A stretch of DNA of 41,228 nt from ATZT02 sp038124905 (GCA_038124905.1 JAYPCW010000003.1:1-41228), one strand, 5' to 3'; positions 6,903 through 16,890 are shown, numbered from the stretch's first letter. Notes: generated by a model not told the origin, from the sequence alone. Translations and numbers: made by a program.

Positions 6903-8279
6903 ATGAGCAAAACCCTTGCCTATCGATGCACAGAATGCGGGTGGAATACCGCTAAATGGGTTGGGCGCTGTGGTGAATGCCAATCTTGGGGCACAGTTGA
7001 AGAATTAGGTGCCAGTAAATTAAAAAATATTCAACCGGGTCCAGTAACTTTCGCCGCACAAAAAATTGGTGAAGTAGACGTAAAAGTAGCCACCGCAAAA
7101 AGCTCTGGGCAGAGTGAATTAGATCGTGTATTAGGTGGCGGAATCGTCCCAGGTTCAGTGCTGCTCTTGGCCGGCGAACCAGGCATCGGTAAGTCAACTC
7201 TGCTTTTAGAGGTGGCCGCTAGTTGGGCCAAAACAAATGGGACCTCGCTCTACTTAACAGGTGAAGAGTCTGCTTCTCAGGTTCGCCTGAGGGCTGAGCG
7301 ACTGAAAGCGATTGCAGATAATTTATTTCTCGCCAGCGAAACAGAACTTTCAGCTGTTTTATCTCACATTGAGCAAGTAAAGCCGTCGCTATTAATAATC
7401 GACAGCATTCAAACCATCAATTCTGCAGATTTACCTGCGACTTTAGGCGGGGTTTCGCAAGTTCGAGAAGTCGCTGCCGCACTTATTCGAGTCGCTAAAG
7501 AAAAAAATATTGCAACAATTCTGGTAGGCCACGTCACCAAAGATGGTTCGATAGCTGGCCCAAGAGTTTTAGAACATTTAGTTGATGTGGTCTTGCAAAT
7601 AGAAGGTGAGCGTCATGCTCGCTTGCGTTTGCTTCGAGCAGTTAAAAATAGATTTGGCCCTGCCGATGAAATTGGTTGTTTTGATTTAAGAGAATCTGGA
7701 ATGATTGGCTTAGCTGATCCGTCAGGGTTATTTCTTTCCAGCAGACAAGATGAAGTGAGTGGCTCTTGTATTTCTTTAACGATTGAAGGTACTCGACCTA
7801 TCCCCACTGAAATCCAAGCTTTAGTTGCGAAAAGTGCTCTGGCTTCACCCAGGCGTGCTACCAGTGGGCTTGACTCTGCACGCTGCGCAATGGTGCTTGC
7901 AGTTTTAGAAAGGCGTGCTGGGTTAAGACTTAGTGATCAAGATGTTTACTTAGCAACAGTTGGCGGTGTAAAAATCACCGAACCTGCTGCAGATTTAGCA
8001 ATCGCCCTTGCCCTGGCAAGCGCTCGTACAGATGCAGCAATTTCAAACAAAGTAATTGCGATTGGTGAAGTTGGACTTGCTGGTGAAGTTAGGGGGGTAA
8101 CTGGTTTAGCGCGCCGTTTATCAGAGGCTGCCCGCCTGGGTTACTCAACTGCCATCGTACCGATTTCGAAGGACCTAGAACTCAACGAAAAAAAATTCAA
8201 GAATTTAGAAATAGTCCAAGTAGCTAATATTAAAGAAGCAATCGCTCATGCTAAATTAAATAAACCCGTAATTGATTAA
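6903..8279 (+). CDS. radA: DNA repair protein RadA
   Basis: A 458-residue RecA-like ATPase that drives branch migration of recombination intermediates. In order: a four-cysteine zinc finger (C9, C12, C23, C26) in YRCTECGW and GRCGECQSWG; Walker A GEPGIGKST at about 91-99; Walker B in SLLIIDSI; the RadA-specific KNRFG motif at about 248-252; and a Lon-protease-like C-terminal domain lacking the catalytic Ser-Lys pair. Length is normal. No clear Shine-Dalgarno precedes the ATG. It ends 4 nt from the convergent clpC stop. Confidence 0.96.
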   Translation: MSKTLAYRCTECGWNTAKWVGRCGECQSWGTVEELGASKLKNIQPGPVTFAAQKIGEVDVKVATAKSSGQSELDRVLGGGIVPGSVLLLAGEPGIGKSTLLLEVAASWAKTNGTSLYLTGEESASQVRLRAERLKAIADNLFLASETELSAVLSHIEQVKPSLLIIDSIQTINSADLPATLGGVSQVREVAAALIRVAKEKNIATILVGHVTKDGSIAGPRVLEHLVDVVLQIEGERHARLRLLRAVKNRFGPADEIGCFDLRESGMIGLADPSGLFLSSRQDEVSGSCISLTIEGTRPIPTEIQALVAKSALASPRRATSGLDSARCAMVLAVLERRAGLRLSDQDVYLATVGGVKITEPAADLAIALALASARTDAAISNKVIAIGEVGLAGEVRGVTGLARRLSEAARLGYSTAIVPISKDLELNEKKFKNLEIVQVANIKEAIAHAKLNKPVID

Positions 8280-8283
8280 AAAT

Positions 8284-10782
8284 TTATTCAGCAGCTGTTT
8301 CAACAGTTGGTGGTGAATCCGGCAAACTTGATTGCAATTCGGGAGTGAAGGTGAACGTTCTTGAATCACCCTCGCCCTCGACTGAAACTACGATCAAATT
8401 GCCTGGTAATAATTCACCAAAAAGAATCTTTTCACTTAGCGGATCTTCAATTTCACGTTGAATCGTTCTGCGCAACGGTCTAGCTCCAAGTACTGGGTCA
8501 TAACCTTTAGCCGCAAGCAATTCCTTTGCTGGCGCTGTAAGCACTAGACCCATGTCCTTTTCCTTCAAGCGCTCATCAACCTTGGCGATCATTAGATCAA
8601 CAATCTCGATGATTTCTTTTTCAGTCAACTGGTGGAAGACGATTACATCATCAATACGATTCAAGAATTCAGGCCTAAAGTGTTGTTTTAACTCATCGCT
8701 AACTTTGACCTTCATCTTTTCGTAGTTTGTCTGCTCGCTCTCTCCGGTAGCAAAACCAACGTTTACACCCTTAGAAATATCGCGGCTACCTAGGTTGGTG
8801 GTCATGATAATCACGGTATTTTTGAAGTCGACCATTCTGCCCTGAGCGTCAGTCAAGCGACCATCTTCGAGGATTTGTAGAAGTGAGTTAAAGATGTCGG
8901 GATGAGCCTTCTCAATTTCATCAAATAACACCACGCTGAACGGACGACGACGAACTTTTTCAGTTAATTGGCCGCCTTCTTCATATCCCACATAGCCTGG
9001 AGGCGATCCAAATAATCTTGAAACTGTGTGACGCTCGGCGTATTCGCTCATATCTAGCATGATTAATGAATCTTCATCACCAAATAAGAACTCAGCCAAC
9101 GTCTTAGATAGCTCGGTCTTACCAACACCTGAAGGCCCGGCGAAAATAAATGATCCGCCTGGGCGCTTGGGGTCTTTCATTCCAGCACGAGTGCGACGAA
9201 TGGCTTTGCTGAGCGCTTTGATGGCATCTTCTTGGCCAATAATGCGCTTATGTAATTCCTCTTCCATGTGAAGCAGTCTTTGTGACTCTTCCTGGGTCAG
9301 TTTGGTAACTGGCACCCCAGTACTCATTGCCAAAACTTCAGCAATTAAATCTTCATCAACCTCAGCTACCGTGTCGAGGTCTCCAGCTTTCCACTCGCGC
9401 TCCCGCTCGTTTTTTTCAGTGATTAACGTGCGCTCTTTGTCTCTAAGTGAAGCGGCTTTTTCGAAATCCTGAGAATCAATTGCGCTTTCTTTTTCTTTAC
9501 GAACTTCCGCAATGCGATCATCAAATTCACGCAAATCTGGTGGTGCACTTAGCCTACGAATTCTAAGTCTGGCCCCAGCCTCATCAATTAGGTCAATTGC
9601 CTTATCTGGCAATTGACGATCGTTAATGTAGCGATCTGCCAAGGTTGCTGCAGACACCAAAGCGGCATCGGTGATGGTTACTTTGTGATGCTGTTCGTAA
9701 CGATCTCTTAAACCCTTGAGAATTTCGATGGCATGCGAAACGCTTGGCTCTTGAACCTGAATTGGTTGGAACCTGCGCTCTAACGCAGCATCTTTTTCTA
9801 CATATTTACGGTATTCGTCGAGCGTGGTTGCTCCAATGGTTTGCAGTTCTCCGCGAGCAAGCATTGGTTTTAAAATGCTGGCGGCGTCAATTGCGCCTTC
9901 AGCTGCGCCGGCGCCAACTAGTGTGTGCATTTCATCAATGAACAAAATAATGTCACCCCGAGTGCGAATTTCTTTCAATACTTTCTTTAATCTTTCTTCA
10001 AAGTCACCGCGATAACGAGATCCAGCAACCAACGCACCCAAATCTAAGGTGTAAAGCTGCTTATCTTTTAGCATCTCAGGCACTTCACCGCGCACGATCA
10101 TTTGGGCTAAACCTTCAACTACTGCGGTCTTACCAACGCCTGGTTCGCCAATTAACACCGGATTATTTTTAGTGCGGCGAGAGAGCACCTGCATCACACG
10201 CTCAATTTCAGTAGTTCTACCAATTACTGGGTCTAACTTTCCTTCTCTGGCGGCTACTGTTAAATTGCGCCCAAATTGATCCAAAACCAAAGAAGTAGAA
10301 GGAGTTCCTTCTGCAGGAGCACCTGCAGTTAATGGCTCCTTACCGGTGTAACCCGAGAGCAATTGAATTACTTGCTGACGAACCCGATTGAGATCCGCAC
10401 CCAATTTCACTAAAACTTGAGCTGCTACCCCTTCGCCTTCGCGAATTAGGCCCAAAAGAATATGTTCAGTGCCTATGTAATTGTGGCCGAGTTGAAGGGC
10501 TTCTCGTAATGAGAGCTCCAAGACTTTCTTGGCTCTCGGGGTAAAAGGAATATGGCCAGAAGGAGCTTGTTGACCTTGGCCGATGATTTCTTCTACTTGG
10601 CTACGAACTGACTCAAGTGAAACATTTAAAGCTTCGAGAGATTTAGCGGCAACACCTTCACCTTCGTGGATTAAGCCCAAAAGGATGTGTTCGGTGCCAA
10701 TGTAATTGTGATTGAGCATGCGAGCTTCTTCTTGGGCCAAAACCACCACACGACGGGCTCTATCAGTAAATCGCTCAAACAT
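8284..10782 (-). CDS. clpC: ATP-dependent Clp protease ATPase subunit ClpC
   Basis: An 832-residue AAA+ unfoldase that feeds substrates to ClpP. It has two N-terminal Clp_N repeats with the matching phrases HNYIGTEHILLGLI at about 25 and again near 100, a first AAA+ domain with Walker A GEPGVGKT at about 210, a central UVR motif segment (IDSQDFEKAASLRDKER), a second AAA+ domain with GPSGVGKTELSK at about 547, and a C-terminal ClpB_D2 small domain. The ATG at 10782 has GGAG 6 nt upstream; the overlapping GTG at 10785 is less well spaced. It is transcribed divergently from ppc. No CtsR-type or clear ClgR-type operator was recognised upstream. Confidence 0.97.
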   Translation of the reverse strand: MFERFTDRARRVVVLAQEEARMLNHNYIGTEHILLGLIHEGEGVAAKSLEALNVSLESVRSQVEEIIGQGQQAPSGHIPFTPRAKKVLELSLREALQLGHNYIGTEHILLGLIREGEGVAAQVLVKLGADLNRVRQQVIQLLSGYTGKEPLTAGAPAEGTPSTSLVLDQFGRNLTVAAREGKLDPVIGRTTEIERVMQVLSRRTKNNPVLIGEPGVGKTAVVEGLAQMIVRGEVPEMLKDKQLYTLDLGALVAGSRYRGDFEERLKKVLKEIRTRGDIILFIDEMHTLVGAGAAEGAIDAASILKPMLARGELQTIGATTLDEYRKYVEKDAALERRFQPIQVQEPSVSHAIEILKGLRDRYEQHHKVTITDAALVSAATLADRYINDRQLPDKAIDLIDEAGARLRIRRLSAPPDLREFDDRIAEVRKEKESAIDSQDFEKAASLRDKERTLITEKNEREREWKAGDLDTVAEVDEDLIAEVLAMSTGVPVTKLTQEESQRLLHMEEELHKRIIGQEDAIKALSKAIRRTRAGMKDPKRPGGSFIFAGPSGVGKTELSKTLAEFLFGDEDSLIMLDMSEYAERHTVSRLFGSPPGYVGYEEGGQLTEKVRRRPFSVVLFDEIEKAHPDIFNSLLQILEDGRLTDAQGRMVDFKNTVIIMTTNLGSRDISKGVNVGFATGESEQTNYEKMKVKVSDELKQHFRPEFLNRIDDVIVFHQLTEKEIIEIVDLMIAKVDERLKEKDMGLVLTAPAKELLAAKGYDPVLGARPLRRTIQREIEDPLSEKILFGELLPGNLIVVSVEGEGDSRTFTFTPELQSSLPDSPPTVETAAE

Positions 10783-10879
10783 CACTTACTCCATAGGTTT
10801 TCATCTCTAAGGCTTTCCAGTTTACGACCAAAGCCCCACCCCTCGCATTTTGAGAGTCATCTAGGAGAACTGGGCATTT

Positions 10880-10895
10880 GGGGTAAATATTCCCC
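10880..10895. promoter_or_regulatory. GGGG-N8-CCCC inverted repeat in clpC/ppc divergent promoter region
   Basis: GGGGTAAATATTCCCC lies in the 149-bp gap between the divergent clpC and ppc starts. The outer four base pairs are perfect and the AT-rich centre is partly symmetric. It could be an operator or just overlap a -10-like AT-rich box for ppc. No known regulator motif was matched. Confidence 0.3.
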
Positions 10896-10931
10896 GATTT
10901 TTGAGAACTAACTCTGCCATAGGCTAAGGGC

Positions 10932-13646
10932 ATGTCCGAAGCCCCAGATTTAACCACCGAATTACGCTCGGCAATTCGAAGACTGGGGTCTTTGTTAGGC
11001 CAATCTTTGGTCCGTCAAGAAGGCGAGCAGTTACTAAATTTAGTAGAGCAAATTCGCAATCTCACAAAAAATGATCCAAAAGCTGCGGCTGGAGTACTTG
11101 ATCGCACCGACTTGGATTCGGCCATAAAACTTGCTCGAGCTTTTTCAACTTATTTTCACCTAGCTAACATCACGGAGCAGGTTTATCGCATAAAAGAACT
11201 TCAAACTCAAAAAGTAACTAGCGGTGGTTGGCTTTGGAGAACTGCAAAAAAAATAGAAGCAGCTGGCATAGATCAAGCCACCTTAGAAACAGCCTTTGCA
11301 AATTTGCGAGTCAGGCCGGTTTTCACTGCCCACCCAACTGAAGCTTCACGTCGTTCGGTCTTGTTAAAGCTCAAGAGAATAGCTGAACTTTTGAACAATC
11401 CTGAAGCAGAAGATGACCAATTTTCAGAAATCATTGATTTACTCTGGCAGACCGATGAATTACGGTTAGAGCAACCTGAAGTAATCGATGAGGCGCGCAA
11501 CGCCATGAATTATTTGGATGATGCGGTTGCTGGTCCATTAATGGATGTTTTAGAAAATTTAGTTAAAGTAGCTAAACATTTAAATGTTTCAGAGGATCAC
11601 TTAAGCCAACCGCTAACTTTTGGATCATGGATTGGCGGAGATCGAGATGGCAACCCCTTCGTAACGCCAGAAGTAACTTTAAACGTTTTGACCCTCCAGC
11701 GCGGACACGCAATCAGGGATCTCAAAGCATTAATTAAACGCTTGGCAGAGGACTTATCAATTTCAGATCGCATCTCCCCTGCAATTGCTGAGTTGTGGGA
11801 TTCTGTTGAAAAAGATTTAGTTAAACTCACAGATCTTGATCCTCGCCTAAAGAGAATTAATGCTGAAGAACCATTTCGTTTAAAACTTTCAGCCATCAGC
11901 AACCGGCTTGAAGCAACTCGTAAAAGATTTGCCAATAAAGAAGCACATAAACCTGGGGTGGACTACCCCTCAAAAGTAGAGTTACTGTCAGATTTGCAAA
12001 CGCTGGCAGATGCGTTAGATACCGAGCGCACCCAATTAGTAGCTAATGGCTTATTTGCCCGCGCTCATCGTGCAATAAAAGCTGTGGGATTACAACTGGC
12101 TACATTAGACGTGAGAGAACATTCAAATAAGCATCATGCAGCTCTAGCGCCATTGATAGACCGCGCACAAATCTCAAATAAACCATATTTAGAACTTTCT
12201 GCAGCTGAAAAATTTTCTTTGCTTGCAAAAGAACTAGATTCACCACGGCCGTTAGCTTCATCGCCTCACGCCTTACCGGACCTAGATACCGCAAAGACTT
12301 ATCAAACATTTGCTTCCATAAATGAGGCTCTAGAAAACTTTGGCCCCGATGTCATTGAAACTTATATAGTTTCAATGACTAAGGGCCCAGAAGATCTGCT
12401 AGCTGCAGTCGTTCTTGCTAAAGAAACCGGGTTAGTGGACTTGCCTGAAAGAATTGCAAAGCTAGATTTTGTCCCACTGCTAGAGACGGTTGATGAATTA
12501 AGAAATGCGGGCGAAATCCTTGAGGCACTTTTATCTACTCCGGCATATCGAGTCCTGGTTTCGTTACGAGGAAACCTACAAGAAGTCATGCTGGGTTATT
12601 CAGATTCCAACAAAGACGCTGGAATTACTACCAGCCAATGGGAAATCCACTTAGCGCAAAGAAAACTCCGCGATGTGGCAAAAGCTCATGGAGTTCGCTT
12701 AAGAATTTTTCACTGTCGTGGTGGCACAGTTGGTCGTGGCGGTGGTCATACTCATGATGCAATTTTGTCAATGCCCTGGGGTGTGGTTGATGGTGATATT
12801 AAATTAACTGAGCAGGGTGAAGTCATAAGTGACAAGTACTTATTGCCACAGCTTGCCAGAGAAAATTTAGAGCTGCTAGTTGCAGCAACTCTGGAAGCAA
12901 CTGTGTTGCATGCAGAGCCTAGAGAACAGATCGATCGTATTAATCGCTGGAACCCAGTAATGGATGCAATTAGTATCGCAGCACAAGAAAAATATTATTC
13001 CTTAGTCAGGCATGAAGATCTCCCTGAGTATTTTTCACTCTCAACTCCTGTTGAGCAATTAGCTGGCCTGCATTTAGGGTCCCGCCCAGCAAAAAGGCCT
13101 GATCAAAAACAAGATTTAGCCTCCCTAAGAGCCATTCCTTGGGTTTTTGGTTGGACTCAGTCTCGTCAAATTGTTCCTGGTTGGTTTGGCGTTGGCACAG
13201 GCTTATCAAGCATTAAAAATGATCCTGAAAAACTAGAAATCGTTCGTGAAATGTACCAAGCTTGGCCATTTTTTCAAAATTTCTTATCGAACGTCGCTAT
13301 GACACTAGCTAAGACTGATCTGGCTGTAGCTGAACATTATGTACAACAGCTGGTACCAGAGAACCTCCATCATTTCTTTGAAACAATCAAGGCAGAACAT
13401 TCACTAACTATCCAAGAAATATTGTCTTTAACAGGTGAGAAAGAACTTTTAGAAAATCAGTCCGTGCTAAAAAATACTTTGGCTGTAAGGGATAACTACT
13501 TACTACCATTGCAATTTTTACAGGTCTCGCTGCTTAGAAAAGTTCGTGAATTACAAAATAATTCTGAAGCTGTTGATCCACTTTTAAGAAGAACTCTTCT
13601 ACTAACGATTAACGGTATTGCAACTGGATTAAGAAATACTGGTTGA
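10932..13646 (+). CDS. ppc: phosphoenolpyruvate carboxylase
   Basis: A 904-residue cytosolic enzyme that carboxylates PEP to oxaloacetate to refill the TCA cycle. Family signatures are present in order: VFTAHPTEASRRS near 130, GSWIGGDRDGNP near 235, EVMLGYSDSNKDAGI near 555, the catalytic glycine/arginine loop near 594-608, FGWTQSR, and the canonical C-terminus NGIATGLRNTG. In the loop the usual FHGRGG is FHCRGG (C595) and GGGPTH is GGGHTH (H606); the catalytic arginines remain. A sequence error is unlikely because the frame is intact. The 3' end overlaps the convergent dxs gene by 18 nt. Confidence 0.97.
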   Translation: MSEAPDLTTELRSAIRRLGSLLGQSLVRQEGEQLLNLVEQIRNLTKNDPKAAAGVLDRTDLDSAIKLARAFSTYFHLANITEQVYRIKELQTQKVTSGGWLWRTAKKIEAAGIDQATLETAFANLRVRPVFTAHPTEASRRSVLLKLKRIAELLNNPEAEDDQFSEIIDLLWQTDELRLEQPEVIDEARNAMNYLDDAVAGPLMDVLENLVKVAKHLNVSEDHLSQPLTFGSWIGGDRDGNPFVTPEVTLNVLTLQRGHAIRDLKALIKRLAEDLSISDRISPAIAELWDSVEKDLVKLTDLDPRLKRINAEEPFRLKLSAISNRLEATRKRFANKEAHKPGVDYPSKVELLSDLQTLADALDTERTQLVANGLFARAHRAIKAVGLQLATLDVREHSNKHHAALAPLIDRAQISNKPYLELSAAEKFSLLAKELDSPRPLASSPHALPDLDTAKTYQTFASINEALENFGPDVIETYIVSMTKGPEDLLAAVVLAKETGLVDLPERIAKLDFVPLLETVDELRNAGEILEALLSTPAYRVLVSLRGNLQEVMLGYSDSNKDAGITTSQWEIHLAQRKLRDVAKAHGVRLRIFHCRGGTVGRGGGHTHDAILSMPWGVVDGDIKLTEQGEVISDKYLLPQLARENLELLVAATLEATVLHAEPREQIDRINRWNPVMDAISIAAQEKYYSLVRHEDLPEYFSLSTPVEQLAGLHLGSRPAKRPDQKQDLASLRAIPWVFGWTQSRQIVPGWFGVGTGLSSIKNDPEKLEIVREMYQAWPFFQNFLSNVAMTLAKTDLAVAEHYVQQLVPENLHHFFETIKAEHSLTIQEILSLTGEKELLENQSVLKNTLAVRDNYLLPLQFLQVSLLRKVRELQNNSEAVDPLLRRTLLLTINGIATGLRNTG

Positions 13647-15512
13647 TTTAGTTTTTTCTAAAATTTGCTTTGCAATTTTTTCTGCAGTTAATCCAAATTG
13701 CTTCAAAATACTATTTCGCTTGGCATGGTCAATAAATTTGGTGGGTAACCCAAATTGAATGCTACTCCAAGTTGGTTGAATTTCTCTCAAGAAATTTGAA
13801 ATCGCAGATCCCACTCCACCATTCTTGATTCCATCTTCAATGCTGACAAAATGGGTAAATCTATGCGCGAGCTCAATCAAGTCTTGATTAACCGGCTTAA
13901 CCCAACGCGGGTCCACAACTGTAGCTTTAAAACCCTGTAATTCAAGCAACTTTGCGGTTTCGATCGCAAGTTGCGCCATCGGGCCAACAGAAACTATCAA
14001 CACGTCGCCGTTTTCATTGCCATGCAAAATATCTAAAGATTTGTATTTGCTGTTCGCCTCTACCGCTTCGGTCAGCGCTCCTTTTGGAAACCTCACCACA
14101 CTTGGCGCATCTGCAATCTTTATCGCTTCTTGCAAGGCCAAGCGCAAGGTGTTTTCATCTCTCGGTGCAGCCAAGTGCAAGTTCGGAACAATTTGTAACA
14201 ATGACAAATCCCACATTCCGTTGTGGCTAGCGCCGTCATCGCCAGTTACTCCCGCTCGATCCAAAACAAAAGTTACTCCCGCATTATGTAGTGCAACATC
14301 CATAAGTAGTTGATCAAAAGCTCTATTTAAAAATGTCGAATAAATCGCAACTACTGGATGCAAGCCGGCATATGCCATTCCCGCGGCGCTAGTTGCGGCA
14401 TGCTGCTCAGCGATCCCCACGTCAAACAAGCGATGTGGGTAAATTTCTTTGAATTTATCTAATCCAGTTGGACCCAGCATGGCTGCTGTCATTGCTACCA
14501 CCTGCTGATTATTTTTTGCGATCTCGACAATCTCTTCACTAAAAACTTGAGTCCAAGTTCTTCCACTATTTTGTATTGGTAAACCTGTTTCTTGATTTAC
14601 AATTCCTACGGCATGAAAACGTTCAGCCTCATCGTCTTCGGCAGGCTTATAGCCTCTACCTTTTTCAGTAATTACATGAACGATGACTGGATGGTCATAT
14701 TCCTTGGCACGATTAAAAGCAAATTCCAACTCCGTAATATCGTGTCCGTCAATCGGTCCGATATATTTCAAACCTAAATCTTCAAATAAGCCTTGCGGGG
14801 CAACAATGTCCTTAATCCCCTTTTTCATTCCGTGCAAGGCATCAAAAATTGGTTTACCTGCACTTGTTTTTACTAAAATATCTTTGCCCCACTCTAAAAA
14901 CTTTTCATATCCTTTTGTGGTTCTCAAAGTAAGTAAGTGATGTGCGAGCCCGCCAATTGTGGGTGAATAAGATCTGCCATTGTCGTTTACCACAATTACT
15001 AAAGGTCTATTTGGAGCATCTGCAATATTGTTTAAAGCTTCCCAAGTCATTCCGCCAGTTAAGGCGCCATCACCGACCACTGCAATTACATGCCGCTCAT
15101 GGCTCTCACCGAATTGCTCAAATGCTTTAGCAATCCCATCTGCATAAGAAAGAGCGGTTGAGGCATGAGAGTTCTCAACTACGTCATGAATACTTTCTGC
15201 TCTACTTGGATAGCCAGATAAACCATTTTCTTGCCGTAGGGAATCAAAGTCTTTTGCTCTACCAGTCAAAATTTTATGCACGTAAGATTGATGGCCGGTA
15301 TCAAAAACCATTACATCCTTGGGTGAGTCAAAAACTCTATGCAAGGCAATTGTTAACTCAACTACACCTAAATTTGGCCCAAGGTGTCCACCGGTTTGGG
15401 TAACCTTCTCAATTAGGAATTTACGAATCTCTTCAGCTAATTGAGGCAATTTTTGCTCATCCAAGGCCTTCAAAACCTCAGGTGAGGTTAAGCCATTCAG
15501 CAATCCGCGCAC
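13629..15512 (-). CDS. dxs: 1-deoxy-D-xylulose-5-phosphate synthase
   Basis: A 627-residue thiamine-diphosphate enzyme that condenses pyruvate and glyceraldehyde-3-phosphate in the first step of the MEP isoprenoid pathway. Visible motifs: GGHLGPNLGVVELTIALH and FDTGHQSYVHKILTGR near the N-terminus, the ThDP-binding VVGDGALTGGMTWEALNN near 145, the catalytic-Glu region VGIAEQHA, and the transketolase C-terminal domain. Start is GTG at 15512 with GAGG 8 nt upstream. Its 3' end overlaps ppc tail to tail. A TATATAT element about 25 nt before the start on the minus strand may be part of its promoter. Confidence 0.96.
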   Translation of the reverse strand: MRGLLNGLTSPEVLKALDEQKLPQLAEEIRKFLIEKVTQTGGHLGPNLGVVELTIALHRVFDSPKDVMVFDTGHQSYVHKILTGRAKDFDSLRQENGLSGYPSRAESIHDVVENSHASTALSYADGIAKAFEQFGESHERHVIAVVGDGALTGGMTWEALNNIADAPNRPLVIVVNDNGRSYSPTIGGLAHHLLTLRTTKGYEKFLEWGKDILVKTSAGKPIFDALHGMKKGIKDIVAPQGLFEDLGLKYIGPIDGHDITELEFAFNRAKEYDHPVIVHVITEKGRGYKPAEDDEAERFHAVGIVNQETGLPIQNSGRTWTQVFSEEIVEIAKNNQQVVAMTAAMLGPTGLDKFKEIYPHRLFDVGIAEQHAATSAAGMAYAGLHPVVAIYSTFLNRAFDQLLMDVALHNAGVTFVLDRAGVTGDDGASHNGMWDLSLLQIVPNLHLAAPRDENTLRLALQEAIKIADAPSVVRFPKGALTEAVEANSKYKSLDILHGNENGDVLIVSVGPMAQLAIETAKLLELQGFKATVVDPRWVKPVNQDLIELAHRFTHFVSIEDGIKNGGVGSAISNFLREIQPTWSSIQFGLPTKFIDHAKRNSILKQFGLTAEKIAKQILEKTKSTSIS

Positions 15513-15588
15513 TCTATTCGCCTCGTTCTACATATATACAGTCTGGATAACTCTTTAATCTATCGCCTGGGCCAAAATTGTGCTAATT

Positions 15589-16863
15589 TCACGTTACTTT
15601 GCCTGCAGAATCTCCTAGTTTTTGCCATTTACCACTGGCTGCATAATCTCTAATGCGCTCAAATCCAATGAAAACCTCTTCGTAACTGTTTATCAGCGGT
15701 GAAATTGCCACGCGCAAGCAATTAGGAACCCGGTAGTCAGGAACTAATTTCATTTCCTCTCTTAAACCGCGGGCAATTTTTTCGGCATGGGGGTGGTAGA
15801 GCGAAATATGCCCACCTCTCTTATTTGCGTCCCTCGGGGTAACCAACTCAAATCCCAAAGGCTTGAGCCATTCATCATGAAGTTGAATCATTAGGTCTGT
15901 GCCAATTTGTGCCTTTTTATTTATTTCTTTCAAAGTAGCTGCTTTGATCATCTCAAAACTAGTCTTTACACAGCGAAGGCCGATTATCGAAGGGCTCGCT
16001 ATTTGAAAACCTCTCATGCCTGAGGCTCGACTAAAATCTTGCCCCATATTGAATTGATCCTTTTGAGCAAACCAGCCTTGAATTGGCATTTCTAACTTTT
16101 CTTGTGCACTTTTTGACACATACATCCACGCAGGTGCGCCCGGCCCAGAGTTTCCGTATTTGTAAGTACAGCCAACTGCAAAGTCAACGCTTGAACTTTC
16201 ATATTGAATATCAACTACGCCAACTGCATGACTCGCATCCCACACGAAAGGAATGCCTTTCGACCTGGCGACTTCACCAAGTGCCACAACATCATGCAGA
16301 GCGCCAGATCTATAGTTCACTTGCGAGAGCGTTATGCAGGCAACTGAGTCATCTAAATAATTACTCAAAATTTCTGGCGTCACTAATTCGTCACTAATTC
16401 TATTCGGCAAAATTTCATTATCGATTAGTCTTATTTCTAAATTAAATTCTTTAGCTATTCCTTGCAACACATATCTATCTGTTGGAAAGTTAGCGCTATC
16501 AGTAACTAAGACTTTTTTACCTGGTCTTAAAGAAATTGCTGCTTTTATCAATCTATAAAAATTAACGCTTACCGTATCCATTACCAATACTTGCCCAGAC
16601 GCTGCACCTAATGCAGCTTCACCTAGTAAGTCGCCTACTTTTTCAGCTTCATCAATCCAATCTGCCCAACCTGCTACAACTTTTTTTCCCCACTCATCAA
16701 ATAGGAATCTATTAATTTCTGCAACCGTTGATTTTGGCAGACGACCAAGTGAGTTTCCATCTAGGTAGCAGGTAGCTGTCTCTGGGATTAAAAACTCATT
16801 GCGGTACCCACTTAAGGGGTCATTGGAATCTAAATCTTTTACATCATCTTTCGTTAGCATCAT
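15589..16863 (-). CDS. kynU: kynureninase
   Basis: A 424-residue PLP enzyme that cleaves kynurenine to anthranilate and alanine. Fold type I features: LDGNSLGRLP near the N-terminus, WGKKVVAGWADWI, the PLP-phosphate region VLVMDTVSVNFYRL, VWDASHAVGVVDI carrying the cofactor-binding Asp, and the PLP lysine in GCTYKYGNSGPGAPAW. Length fits bacterial KynU. Two ATGs (16863, 16860) and no good Shine-Dalgarno are seen, so it may be leaderless. It is divergent from tetR-kynA; the module lacks a neighbouring kynurenine formamidase and a kynurenine monooxygenase, so anthranilate is the predicted end product. Confidence 0.93.
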   Translation of the reverse strand: MMLTKDDVKDLDSNDPLSGYRNEFLIPETATCYLDGNSLGRLPKSTVAEINRFLFDEWGKKVVAGWADWIDEAEKVGDLLGEAALGAASGQVLVMDTVSVNFYRLIKAAISLRPGKKVLVTDSANFPTDRYVLQGIAKEFNLEIRLIDNEILPNRISDELVTPEILSNYLDDSVACITLSQVNYRSGALHDVVALGEVARSKGIPFVWDASHAVGVVDIQYESSSVDFAVGCTYKYGNSGPGAPAWMYVSKSAQEKLEMPIQGWFAQKDQFNMGQDFSRASGMRGFQIASPSIIGLRCVKTSFEMIKAATLKEINKKAQIGTDLMIQLHDEWLKPLGFELVTPRDANKRGGHISLYHPHAEKIARGLREEMKLVPDYRVPNCLRVAISPLINSYEEVFIGFERIRDYAASGKWQKLGDSAGKVT

Positions 16864-16875
16864 ATGTAATTCTAG

Positions 16876-16890
16876 TGTTAATCTTTAACA
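16876..16890. promoter_or_regulatory. inverted repeat, candidate operator of the kyn TetR regulator
   Basis: TGTTAA-TCT-TTAACA is a perfect 15-bp inverted repeat placed 13 nt upstream of the kynU start in the 98-bp kynU/tetR divergent region. TetR-family repressors usually bind short palindromes in such positions. The same region holds AT-rich boxes (for example TATATATT at 16926-16933) that could be a -10 for tetR. Confidence 0.5.

Noticed and set aside
10775..10957. 60-aa minus-strand ORF across the clpC/ppc promoter region
   Set aside because: Overlaps both real starts and has no conserved sequence; the region is better explained as divergent promoters.
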